Notes under the pieces: generated by a model
Seen by the model: only the letters and a program-made list of their open reading frames with translations
The model's database searches: none
What the model was told of the DNA's origin: nothing
Assembly: GCA_963169055.1 (NCBI GenBank)
Contig: CAUJFU010000306.1
Coordinates: 1 to 24,828, forward strand
Direction of reading: 5' to 3'
Length of the DNA: 24,828 nucleotides
Source of the DNA: Myxococcota bacterium
GTDB lineage: Bacteria; Myxococcota_C; UBA6777
Part shown: in pieces, positions 14,381 through 21,668 of the stretch
Position numbering within the stretch: the first letter of the stretch is position 1
Layout of the letters: every line of letters begins with the position of its first letter
Position numbers and translations under genes: made by a program

Positions 14381-15079
14381 TCAGCCCTCGCCCAATAATT
14401 CGCTTTGCTGTGCGCGCATCACTTCCAAATAGCCCGCAAACGAGATCGCCTCGCTTTCCTCGAAGACTACGTCTGTGATCGAAACCTCCACCATTCGATC
14501 CATCCGAAAATTTCGATAATCCCTGCGAAAGCAACACCACGAAGCAAGCAACCACGTCCTCCCCCAAAAATACAACGCCAGCGGATACACTCGACGAACG
14601 GTTTTTTCCCCGTCCAATCGAGTATAACCGAAAGATAACTCCCGACGTTCGGTGATCGCACGCCGAATGGCTTCGAGAGACGGCGCAGGCGGCGCATGGG
14701 AGGGCGGAGCAAAAAGTCTTGCAGAAGCCATCAAGACGCGCAAAGCTTCGGGCAATACAGCATCCACCTTGGTCAAGATCCGCCTCGCTGCGCTCGCAAG
14801 GCTACGATCCCCACACGCGCTCACCATCCTCGCCCCCAACACCAAAGCGTCCAACTCTTCGGCGTTAAAGGTCAGCGGCGGCAACTCGTAACCTCGCTGC
14901 AACGCGTACCCCACCCCCGCCTCTCCGTCGATCGGAACGCCCGACGCTTGCAAATCGCGGATATCGCGGTACACCGTTCTTGTCGAGACTTCCATCTTTT
15001 CCGCAAGCTCTTGTGCAGTCACGACGCGCTTTTGACGAAGCAATTGCACCAACTCAAACAGCCGATCTGCCCGCCTCAT
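14381..15079 (-). CDS. YafY-type transcriptional regulator (HTH + WYL domain)
   Basis: The 232-residue protein begins with an HTH_11 winged helix (MRRADRLFELVQLLRQKRVVTAQELAEKM, then VSTRTVYRDIRDLQASGVPI as recognition helix). It continues with a WYL-type ligand-sensing region from about residue 120, including SFGYTRLDGE, VRRVYPLALYFWGRTWLLASW and FRNFRMDRM-like strands. Start 15079 is supported by GGGAG about 8 nt upstream and matches the usual N-terminus. The in-frame extension upstream to 15127 is not family-like. Members act as repressors or activators that sense small ligands or nucleic acids. It lies 51 nt after the VOC gene on the same strand, so the pair is probably an operon in which the regulator controls the VOC enzyme or itself. 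Confidence 0.88.
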   Translation of the reverse strand: MRRADRLFELVQLLRQKRVVTAQELAEKMEVSTRTVYRDIRDLQASGVPIDGEAGVGYALQRGYELPPLTFNAEELDALVLGARMVSACGDRSLASAARRILTKVDAVLPEALRVLMASARLFAPPSHAPPAPSLEAIRRAITERRELSFGYTRLDGEKTVRRVYPLALYFWGRTWLLASWCCFRRDYRNFRMDRMVEVSITDVVFEESEAISFAGYLEVMRAQQSELLGEG

Positions 15080-15130
15080 CCGACTCGCTCCCTCGCCTAT
15101 GACCGCCCTTTGCGCATCCACAAACACCCG

Positions 15131-15520
15131 CTAGGACATCGGAGAACACAGCTCGACCAACAGCCCGTCTTGATCGCGCACATAGGCGACCATCTGCCCC
15201 CAAGGTTTGGGTTGAGGTGGTACGATCCCGATCGCACCAGATGCTAACGCCCGCTCGTAAGCCGACTCCACATCCACCGCGACCAACGCGATCTCGATCC
15301 CCCACGGGATCCCTTCTTTGCGCACGTGTGCGTAGCCCTCTGGAAAGTTCGACTCGCCCACCACCCGCGAGGCAAACGCCAACCGCGTCTCTCCTGTCTC
15401 CATCTCCGCATAATGCCCCGATTCATGGAGCATTCGCAACGATAAACCAAATGCTTCTTGATAAAACTGTACGGTCTTTTCGACCTCTTCGACATACAAG
15501 ATCACATAGCCTAGCCGCAT
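15131..15520 (-). CDS. VOC (glyoxalase/bleomycin-resistance) family protein
   Basis: The 129-residue protein shows a paired beta-alpha-beta-beta-beta layout. It includes RLGYVILYVEEVEKTVQFYQEAFGL at the start, GHYAEMETG in the middle, the second module start IEIALVAVDVESAYERALASG, and the terminal MVAYVRDQDGLLVELCSP with the typical DP/QDG-x-xxE metal-ligand end. The family covers glyoxalases, dioxygenases and antibiotic-sequestering proteins, and the substrate is not deducible. ATG 15520 has GGAGG 7 nt upstream. It is the first gene of a probable two-gene unit with the WYL regulator. Confidence 0.88.
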   Translation of the reverse strand: MRLGYVILYVEEVEKTVQFYQEAFGLSLRMLHESGHYAEMETGETRLAFASRVVGESNFPEGYAHVRKEGIPWGIEIALVAVDVESAYERALASGAIGIVPPQPKPWGQMVAYVRDQDGLLVELCSPMS

Positions 15521-15651
15521 CGATCAGCCTCCAACCTCAGGACAAATAGGACTTATAGGCATCGCTCCCTGAGGGCTGCCATACCCACCACCGCATCGCT
15601 TTTTTCTACACATGAAGGCTTTCTCTGTCGACAGGACTTGTGCCTCTTGCC

Positions 15652-16044
15652 CTATTTTTGGGCGTTGCCTTCGTCTCCGCACGCTGGATACGAACACACC
15701 CCCACAAGATGCCCCTCGGGATCGTTCAACAGGCCGATCTCCAGACCATCGGGAAGCTTCATCGCCGGCATCACCACTTTTCCACCCAAACGCTCACCAC
15801 GCTCCAACGACGCTTTCACATCGTCCACACGCACATAAAAGGTCGCGTATCCCGCGCCTGCCCCTTCGGGCATCTTGCCGATTCCACCACCGATGCCGTC
15901 CGCAGTCTTGTCCGTTGTATAGTATTCGATCCCCGGAGCCGCCGAACGCTTCAACGGCCACGAAAACATCTCGCCATAAAACGACATCAATTTGTCAGTA
16001 TTCCGCCCCATCACCTCAAACCACACCACCGAATTCTTTGCCAT
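15652..16044 (-). CDS. VOC family protein with putative palindromic operators upstream
   Basis: The 130-residue protein belongs to the VOC superfamily: SVVWFEVMGRNTDKLMSFYGEMFSW at the N-terminus, YYTTDKTADGIGGGIG in the first module, ATFYVRVDDVKASLERGERLGG at the start of the second, and IGLLNDPEGHLVGVCS at the end. Related proteins are often annotated as 27-kDa-antigen-like or glyoxalase-like enzymes of unknown substrate. ATG 16044 is preceded by AAAGGAGAAGATC. A TATAGA box (16118-16113) and two 18-bp palindromes upstream suggest tight regulation. It is separated from the next VOC gene by 131 nt that hold no further gene. Confidence 0.88.
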   Translation of the reverse strand: MAKNSVVWFEVMGRNTDKLMSFYGEMFSWPLKRSAAPGIEYYTTDKTADGIGGGIGKMPEGAGAGYATFYVRVDDVKASLERGERLGGKVVMPAMKLPDGLEIGLLNDPEGHLVGVCSYPACGDEGNAQK

Positions 16045-16112
16045 GATCTTCTCCTTTGTTTCGCACGATCAGGATATCCGCCTGCGCAAGTTGTCAGCGG
16101 CGAACATCCCTT

Positions 16113-16118
16113 TCTATA
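16113..16118 (-). promoter_or_regulatory. -10 box of the VOC gene
   Basis: TATAGA on the minus strand about 69 nt before the VOC ATG. The first palindrome (16130-16147) covers the place of the -35 element. The same hexamer heads the tRNA cluster. Confidence 0.5.
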
Positions 16119-16129
16119 CCCCTCCCCTC

Positions 16130-16189
16130 CTGACAGCCTTTTGTCAGTAGTCTCCCCCCCACCCAAGGCTCCTGACAGAGCGCTGTCAA
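16130..16189. promoter_or_regulatory. Two 18-bp CTGACA-N6-TGTCAG-type operators
   Basis: CTGACA-GCCTTT-TGTCAG (16130-16147) and CTGACA-GAGCGC-TGTCAA (16172-16189) are matching inverted repeats of equal length. Their centres are 42 bp apart, about four helical turns. A single half-site TTGTCAG lies at 16091-16097. Position over and above a TATAGA box suggests binding of a dimeric regulator. Confidence 0.6.
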
Positions 16190-16193
16190 CAGC

Positions 16194-16305
16194 ACACGCG
16201 ATCCTCCCCCTAACACGGCTTGTTCGATGCGACGAGAGCACCGACGGGCTGGCTACCGCTCTCAAACACGCGATCCTCTCCCTAACACGGCTTGTTTGAT
16301 GCGAC
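16194..16305. repeat. Pair of 40-bp direct repeats
   Basis: 16194-16233 and 16266-16305 are the same 40-bp sequence with two mismatches (core CCTAACACGGCTTG), 72 bp apart. They fill the gap between the operators and the 3' end of the epimerase gene, with no coding potential I can support. Confidence 0.8.
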
Positions 16306-16310
16306 TGCGC

Positions 16311-17723
16311 TTATTCCACAGAAACTCCCGACTGTAGGGCCTCTTCGTCAAAGCGCCCCAACGTAAAACACAGCGCATCAGCGATCTGCGGCGTCTCGAA
16401 CGCAAAGCCGCTCTCAAGCAAGCGTTGGGGAACCGCCCGCACGCTATCGAGCAGCAGCGTTTTTCCCATCTCTCCCAACAGCGCCTTGACCGCAAAAGCA
16501 GGCAACGGGATCAACGTCGGTCTATGCAATGCCTTTCCCAAAGCCTTGGTGAATTCGGCATTTGTGACGGGTTCTGGGGATACGCAATTGAACACTCCCG
16601 AAAGATCATCGCGCATCATCAGATGCAAGATCGCCCCAAGCAGATCATCGATCCCGATCCAACTCATATACTGACGCCCCGACCCCACCACTCCACCCCC
16701 GCCCAACTTGAACGGCAACACCATCTGCGCTAACGCCCCTCCTGCCGAGGTCATCACCGCACCGATCCGCATCAACACCACACGGATCCCCGCCTCTTTT
16801 GCTGCCTGCGTTCCCTCCTCCCACGCCTTGCACACTTCGGTCAAAAATCCCTCCCCAAGCACGCTCTCTTCCGTCAATATCGTCTCCCCTCGCTCTCCAT
16901 AGACGTTGATCCCCGACGCAGACAATAGCGCCTTCGGAGGGCGCTGACACCGCGCCATCGCACCCGCCAACAGCCGTGTGCTTTTTTCCCGACTCTCCGT
17001 GATCTGCTTGCGCTTGTTCTGCGTCCAGCGCCCCGCGATACTCTCTCCCGCAAGATGCACCACGATATCGCAACCTTCCAACCCCGAAGCATCGATCTCC
17101 CCCGACTCAGGCGACCAATAGACCCCCTCCCCCGCTTCTGCTTTTCGCCTGCTGCGCACCAACGGGATCACCTCATGCCCGCCCGTTCGCAAAAAAGCCG
17201 TCAATGCCGTCCCCAACAGCCCCGATGCACCCGATATCACCACACGCAAACGCGGATGCGTCGCGTAGGCTTGATGACGTGCGAGATCCCGCGCTGTCCG
17301 CAGATGCCGATACGCAAACATCCGCCGCAACATCTTTGCGACCGAACCACCCGCGACCGCCTGACCGATCGCCCCCATCGGTAGGGCGTATTCGATATGA
17401 TCTTCCAACACACTCTCCCCCGCTCCCGTGTCCAAAAAACGATGCGTGTGTTTCCACGCTGCAAACGGCCCTTTGCCTTGGATATCTGTAAAAAAAGCGC
17501 CGTTCTCATAGTCTTTGTGTAGGGCTTCCCACGTCTGCGAAAACGGACCCATCCGCAGCTTCATCACCATCCGCGAACCGTATTCGATCCCGCCCTGTTT
17601 CTCGACGATCTCCACTCGATCCCACGGCGGCGATAACCGCTCAAAAGCACCCACACGACTATGCCACGCAAAAACCTCTTGCGCGTTGTGCGCGAGCGTT
17701 GTTCGTTTGATAAAAGTCGCCAT
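16311..17723 (-). CDS. SRPBCC domain fused to TIGR01777-type NAD-dependent epimerase
   Basis: The 470-residue protein has an N-terminal SRPBCC/START-like domain (about 1-150: NAQEVFAWHSRVGAFERLSPPW, FVDT-type strands, DHIEYALPMG). A C-terminal extended short-chain dehydrogenase/epimerase of the TIGR01777 (YfcH) type follows: VVISGASGLLGTALTAFLRTGGHEV, DIVVHLAGESIAGRWT, LLSASGINVYG, GVFNCVSPEPVTNAEFTKALGKALHRPT. The first domain binds a hydrophobic ligand. The second binds NAD(P), but its substrate is unknown in all members I know. This fusion recurs in bacteria. ATG 17723 is preceded by AAGGGGCGAAAG and the family's N-terminus starts there. The open frame upstream to 17969 is only translated 75-bp tandem repeats and is not counted. 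It is a single-gene unit as far as the spacing shows. Confidence 0.9.
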   Translation of the reverse strand: MATFIKRTTLAHNAQEVFAWHSRVGAFERLSPPWDRVEIVEKQGGIEYGSRMVMKLRMGPFSQTWEALHKDYENGAFFTDIQGKGPFAAWKHTHRFLDTGAGESVLEDHIEYALPMGAIGQAVAGGSVAKMLRRMFAYRHLRTARDLARHQAYATHPRLRVVISGASGLLGTALTAFLRTGGHEVIPLVRSRRKAEAGEGVYWSPESGEIDASGLEGCDIVVHLAGESIAGRWTQNKRKQITESREKSTRLLAGAMARCQRPPKALLSASGINVYGERGETILTEESVLGEGFLTEVCKAWEEGTQAAKEAGIRVVLMRIGAVMTSAGGALAQMVLPFKLGGGGVVGSGRQYMSWIGIDDLLGAILHLMMRDDLSGVFNCVSPEPVTNAEFTKALGKALHRPTLIPLPAFAVKALLGEMGKTLLLDSVRAVPQRLLESGFAFETPQIADALCFTLGRFDEEALQSGVSVE

Positions 17724-17780
17724 CTTTCGCCCCTTCTCTTCTTTGGTAGGACTTCTACGAAATCCGCCCGTTGTGTGTTC

Positions 17781-17990
17781 CCAAAACGTAGAGGCAGCCC
17801 CCTGTGGCTGCCCGACCATCCGGCGTCTACAGCGGTTCGCACCTAGCCTTCGTTTCCAAAACGTAGGGGCAGACCCCTGTGGCTGCCCGACCGTCCGGCG
17901 TCTACAGCGGTTCGCACCTAGCCTTCGTTTCCAAAACGTAGGGGCAGCCCCCTGTGGCTGCCCGACCATCCGGCGTCTACAGCGGTTCGC
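17781..17990. repeat. 2.8 copies of a 75-bp tandem repeat with strong hairpin
   Basis: Units begin at 17781, 17856 and 17931 (CCAAAACGTAG), and the third lacks its last bases. Each contains GGGCAGCC...GGCTGCCC, an 8-bp stem with a 6-nt loop, and the units differ at only a few positions. They lie upstream of the epimerase gene on the minus strand, and a fragment of the dispersed repeat abuts the third unit. Confidence 0.9.
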
Positions 17991-18026
17991 AGCGCGGCTC
18001 CCTTGACCCCGTGTTCGCGGTTTGGA
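17991..18026 (-). repeat. Fragment of the dispersed structured repeat (copy E)
   Basis: On the minus strand it reads CGAACACGGGGTCAAGGGAG followed by CCGCGC, as in copy B. Only the centre of the element is present, truncated at the tandem repeats on one side. The rest of the gap to 18102 shows nothing I can name. Confidence 0.65.
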
Positions 18027-18102
18027 TGTACTTCGCGATCAAAAAGATTCCACTCCCCCACAACGCCCGCTCCGATGGCCTGATACGCTCGACGACCGTC
18101 TT

Positions 18103-21100
18103 TTAGCGACTCGCAAACAGCGTGGGATTGGTTGCGTAGATCATGGCGACATCGCGTTGGATCACGTTGGCGTTGACGAGTTCGACAAGGGCTGCATCCA
18201 TCGTGATCATGCCCATCGAACGGGAGGCTTCCATGATCGACTTGAGCTGATGGAGTTTGTCTTCGCGGATCAGGTTGCGTGCTGCGGGGGTGGCCACCAA
18301 GATCTCGAACGCTGCGATGCGTCCGTTTTGTTCTCGGTTGGGCAACAATCGCTGCGAGATCACGGCGGTTAAAGCGGAGGACAACTGCGCTCGGATCTGT
18401 TCTTGTTGATGTGCAGGGAAGACGTCGATAATCCGATCGATGGTTTGGATGGCATCATTGGCGTGCAGGGTCGCAAACACGAGGTGGCCCGTTTCTGCGG
18501 CAGTCAGGGCTGCGCTGATCGTATCGAGGTCACGCATCTCGCCCACAAGGATCACATCGGGATCTTGGCGCAAGATGTATTTGAGCGCGCTCGCAAAGCT
18601 CTTGGTGTCTGCAAAGATCTCGCGCTGATCGATGGTTGCGGCTTTGCTTTCGTGGGTGAACTCGATCGGATCTTCGACGGTCAGGATGCGGCATTGGCGG
18701 TAGCGGTTGATGTGGTCGATCATACACGCCAAGGTCGTGGACTTCCCCGAGCCTGTGGGTCCCACCACCAACACCAAACCTTGCGGATACTGCGCCAGTT
18801 TCATCACCGTATTTGGGATGCGCAGTTCTTTGGGGTCGGGGATGCGCGTCGGAATCGCACGCAAGGACATCGCCATCTTGCCTTTTTGAAAGTACGCATT
18901 CACCCGAAAACGCTGGCTGTGATCCAAGGCCAGCGCAAAGTCGATCTCCCGTTCAAGCTCGTAGATCGTGCGTTGACGCACACTCAAAACGGAGTGCAAC
19001 AAGATCCGCATATCGCCCTCTGTCAGCGGCGAGATCGGCAACGGCTCCAACACCCCGTTAATCCGCAAGATCGGTGGACGCCCCGACGTCAAGTGCAGAT
19101 CCGAAGCACCCCGATCCATCACCACCCGCAACAGCGACTTGATATCCAACCCCCCTCCCGCCTCTGCCGAAAACGCATCCCGAAACGTCGCCACCCCCGT
19201 CTCCATCCCTTGTGCAGAAAGCGCAAATTCTTCTGGGTTCGTCGCGTAGGCTTTTCCGACCTCAAAAGTGATCTTGCCCTTGCGATACAACTCCAACAAA
19301 GAGCGATTAAAACTCAACAGGCCGGGATCATTGGTGCTGCGAAGCTGATCCGCCAACTCTTCGATCCGCTGCTCACGCAACAACTGCGCAACAGCGGGCG
19401 TGTTCGACAAGATCTCCACAGCCAAGGCCCGCGACATCCCATCCTTCGTCGGGATCAACCGCTGCGAGATAATCCCTCGCAACGACAACGACAAATCCAT
19501 CGCGACTTGATGACGAAGATGCTCGGGATAATAACTCATGATCCGTTGCAGCGTTTGTACGGCGTCGATGGTGTGCAAGGTCGAAAACACCAGATGCCCC
19601 GTCAAGGCCGCTGACAAGGCCACAGACATCGTCTCCATATCGCGCATCTCACCGATCATGATCACATCGGGACTTTCTCGAACAACGTGCCGCAGCGCCT
19701 GATGAAACGATTGTGTATCCGCCCCGACCTCGCGCTGTGTCATCCGCGACAAGATATCGTGATGCACAAACTCGATGGGTTCTTCGATCGTCACGATGTG
19801 TGCGTGTCGTGTTTCGTTGATCTGATGCAACAACGCCGCCAGCGTCGTCGATTTCCCCGAACCTGTCGCCCCCGTCACCAACACCAAACCACGCTGCTGA
19901 TCGCCAAACTCCCGCAACACCGACGGCAGACCCAGATCGCGAAAAGACAACGCCCCGCTCGGAATCGCCCGCACCACCGCACCCAACAAACCTCTTTGAC
20001 GATGCAGATTCAAACGAAAGCGATGCCCCCCCTCCAAAGCATACCCCACATCCAGATCCCCCTCTTCCTCAAACCGCCGTCGCATCGGCTCTTTGAGTAG
20101 CTTCGCAAAAAATCGCTCAAAGTCCGCATGGCCGACCTTTGGCAACCCCAACGACACCACACGCCCATTCACCCGTACCGCAGGCGGTTTGCCTTCGCTC
20201 AAGAACAAGTCCGACGCATGCCACGTCTCCATCTGCTCCATCAACGCCACCAAACCATCCCCATGCACCACACTCATCCGCAGTTCATCGCTGATCTCTG
20301 GGGTGATCCGCGCCAAGATCTCTTCTTCCGAAACGATCGACACGATGGTTTGGCCGTCCTCTGGGGCTTCTTCGGTCTTTGCCAAACCATCACTCGCATC
20401 CGATGCCTTTGCCGATCCGTGTTCTGCGCCTGACACTCTTGCGGCCTCAGATTCCGCATCCAACGCCGAAGCGCGCTCGATGGCGTGGGCATCCGTCAAG
20501 GCCCCCTCTTTTACGTCGAGATTCAACAAAAGCGGATGAGCATCCTTGGATGGAGAACGCGATAGATCAGGGCGTTTTGGAGCTGATGGCTTGAGCACAT
20601 CCAACGGATCAGGCAGTTCTAACGTGTCGCTGCCTTCGGGCAAACGCTTCTGGGCTTGTTTGAGCAGTTCGTGCAAACGTACCGTCGCAGCGCTCGGTGG
20701 CGCGATCTCCAACATCCCCACACACCACAACGCCACAAGTAATTGCAACGTGGTCTCGTCCAACTCTTCGCTCGGAAGGGCTGCCCATGTCGCAAAGACC
20801 TGTAGCTGCTGCTCTGCCTTCCCACCCAAGGACCTGATCGCAGGGCCGCTCTCTGGATGCAAACACACCTGCACATCACCCTTTCCCCAAGCCGCCTCCG
20901 CCAACCGATGCACCAAGCCTTTGTCCGTCATCGCCGCAAAGCCATAACGCATCAAAAAGATCGCTGGCATCTTCCCGGGTGACATCATCTTCAGCGAAGG
21001 CCGCTCTTCGGGCACAAACACAAAACAACCTTGCGACCACCCAAACAAGCTCTTCATCTGCCGCGCAATCGCCGCCATCACGCTGCGCTCATCCTCCGCA

Positions 21101-21300
21101 GCCTCGACCAACGTCCCCTCCCATTGCAACGCCACCACACAACCTTCTTCCAACCCGATCTCACATCTCTTTTCGTCTTCCACCAACTCCAAACGACCCG
21201 TCGCACCGCACTTTTCCAACACCGCCAACAACAACGGAACACTCAACTGCCCTAACACTCCCGCGATCTTGTTGCCCAACTTGTCTGCCGAAAATAGCAT
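18103..21300 (-). CDS. Tandem PilU-PilT-like retraction ATPase with N-terminal DUF4388-like domain
   Basis: The 1065-residue protein has three parts. Residues about 1-150 resemble a DUF4388/PATAN-type signalling domain (LGQLSVPLLLAVLEKCGATGRLEL), followed by an Ala/Glu/Asp-rich linker to about 345. Residues about 350-715 form one complete PilT-type hexameric ATPase: SDLFLSEGKPPAVRVNG, Walker A GATGSGKSTT (Lys483), VIMIGEMRDMET and GHLVFSTLHTIDAVQT. Residues about 725-1062 form a second: SDLHLTSGRPPILRING, GPTGSGKSTT (Lys853), VILVGEMRDLDT and GHLVFATLHANDAIQT. The second half keeps the PilT-like AARNLIREDK segment. The first has the divergent AVAQLLREQR, as in PilU. Type IV pilus retraction is the expected role, at the inner-membrane base of the machine. 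GAGG precedes ATG 21300. No other pil gene is nearby. Confidence 0.93.
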   Translation of the reverse strand: MLFSADKLGNKIAGVLGQLSVPLLLAVLEKCGATGRLELVEDEKRCEIGLEEGCVVALQWEGTLVEAAEDERSVMAAIARQMKSLFGWSQGCFVFVPEERPSLKMMSPGKMPAIFLMRYGFAAMTDKGLVHRLAEAAWGKGDVQVCLHPESGPAIRSLGGKAEQQLQVFATWAALPSEELDETTLQLLVALWCVGMLEIAPPSAATVRLHELLKQAQKRLPEGSDTLELPDPLDVLKPSAPKRPDLSRSPSKDAHPLLLNLDVKEGALTDAHAIERASALDAESEAARVSGAEHGSAKASDASDGLAKTEEAPEDGQTIVSIVSEEEILARITPEISDELRMSVVHGDGLVALMEQMETWHASDLFLSEGKPPAVRVNGRVVSLGLPKVGHADFERFFAKLLKEPMRRRFEEEGDLDVGYALEGGHRFRLNLHRQRGLLGAVVRAIPSGALSFRDLGLPSVLREFGDQQRGLVLVTGATGSGKSTTLAALLHQINETRHAHIVTIEEPIEFVHHDILSRMTQREVGADTQSFHQALRHVVRESPDVIMIGEMRDMETMSVALSAALTGHLVFSTLHTIDAVQTLQRIMSYYPEHLRHQVAMDLSLSLRGIISQRLIPTKDGMSRALAVEILSNTPAVAQLLREQRIEELADQLRSTNDPGLLSFNRSLLELYRKGKITFEVGKAYATNPEEFALSAQGMETGVATFRDAFSAEAGGGLDIKSLLRVVMDRGASDLHLTSGRPPILRINGVLEPLPISPLTEGDMRILLHSVLSVRQRTIYELEREIDFALALDHSQRFRVNAYFQKGKMAMSLRAIPTRIPDPKELRIPNTVMKLAQYPQGLVLVVGPTGSGKSTTLACMIDHINRYRQCRILTVEDPIEFTHESKAATIDQREIFADTKSFASALKYILRQDPDVILVGEMRDLDTISAALTAAETGHLVFATLHANDAIQTIDRIIDVFPAHQQEQIRAQLSSALTAVISQRLLPNREQNGRIAAFEILVATPAARNLIREDKLHQLKSIMEASRSMGMITMDAALVELVNANVIQRDVAMIYATNPTLFASR

Positions 21301-21431
21301 CCGTCACCTCGCTCGTTGCTCTGCTGTTGTACCCGCATCCATCCGATACGACGCGGCATCCCCATCATGCCGAAGCTGCGTTGTATCCGCGATCCCCCAA
21401 CGCTACGCGAGGCCCCCCACCCTGTCAACCC

Positions 21432-21653
21432 AAGCCCACAAACCGCCACACATCAAACCCTTCGCGTACACCAAACACCTTTCTGAAACAGAGAAACCTT
21501 CCCCAAAGGCGTGTTCGCACCCCTCCAAGCGGCATAGTCGCCTGTGTCAAAAACGACTGCTCACCCCGCCAACACGGGGTCAAGGGGGCTGCGACCCCTT
21601 GCGGGGAGTGGGGTGGAACCCCACAGCATCAAGCCCACAAACCGCCACACATC
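21432..21653. repeat. 23-bp direct repeats flanking dispersed repeat copy C
   Basis: AAGCCCACAAACCGCCACAC plus ATC occurs at 21432-21454 and again at 21631-21653, 199 bp apart, bracketing copy C (21510-21624). The whole 21301-21668 gap is occupied by this arrangement and shows no gene. Confidence 0.75.
21510..21624 (+). repeat. Dispersed structured intergenic repeat, copy C
   Basis: It has the family core: CCAAGCGG, CGCCAACACGGGGTCAAGG, then the 7-bp hairpin CAAGGGG/CCCCTTG and the terminal GTGGGG-TGGAA-CCCCAC hairpin. Its hairpin stems differ in sequence from copies B and D but remain paired. Confidence 0.75.
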
Positions 21654-21668
21654 CAACATTTCGTATGC

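Noticed and set aside
17724-17969. N-terminal extension of the epimerase fusion
   Set aside because: It is only the translated 75-bp tandem repeat. AAGGGG precedes the ATG at 17723, where family similarity starts.
16194-17990. CRISPR array
   Set aside because: The repeat units are few, long and contiguous or paired, without the alternating unique spacers of about 30-40 bp, and no cas gene is present.
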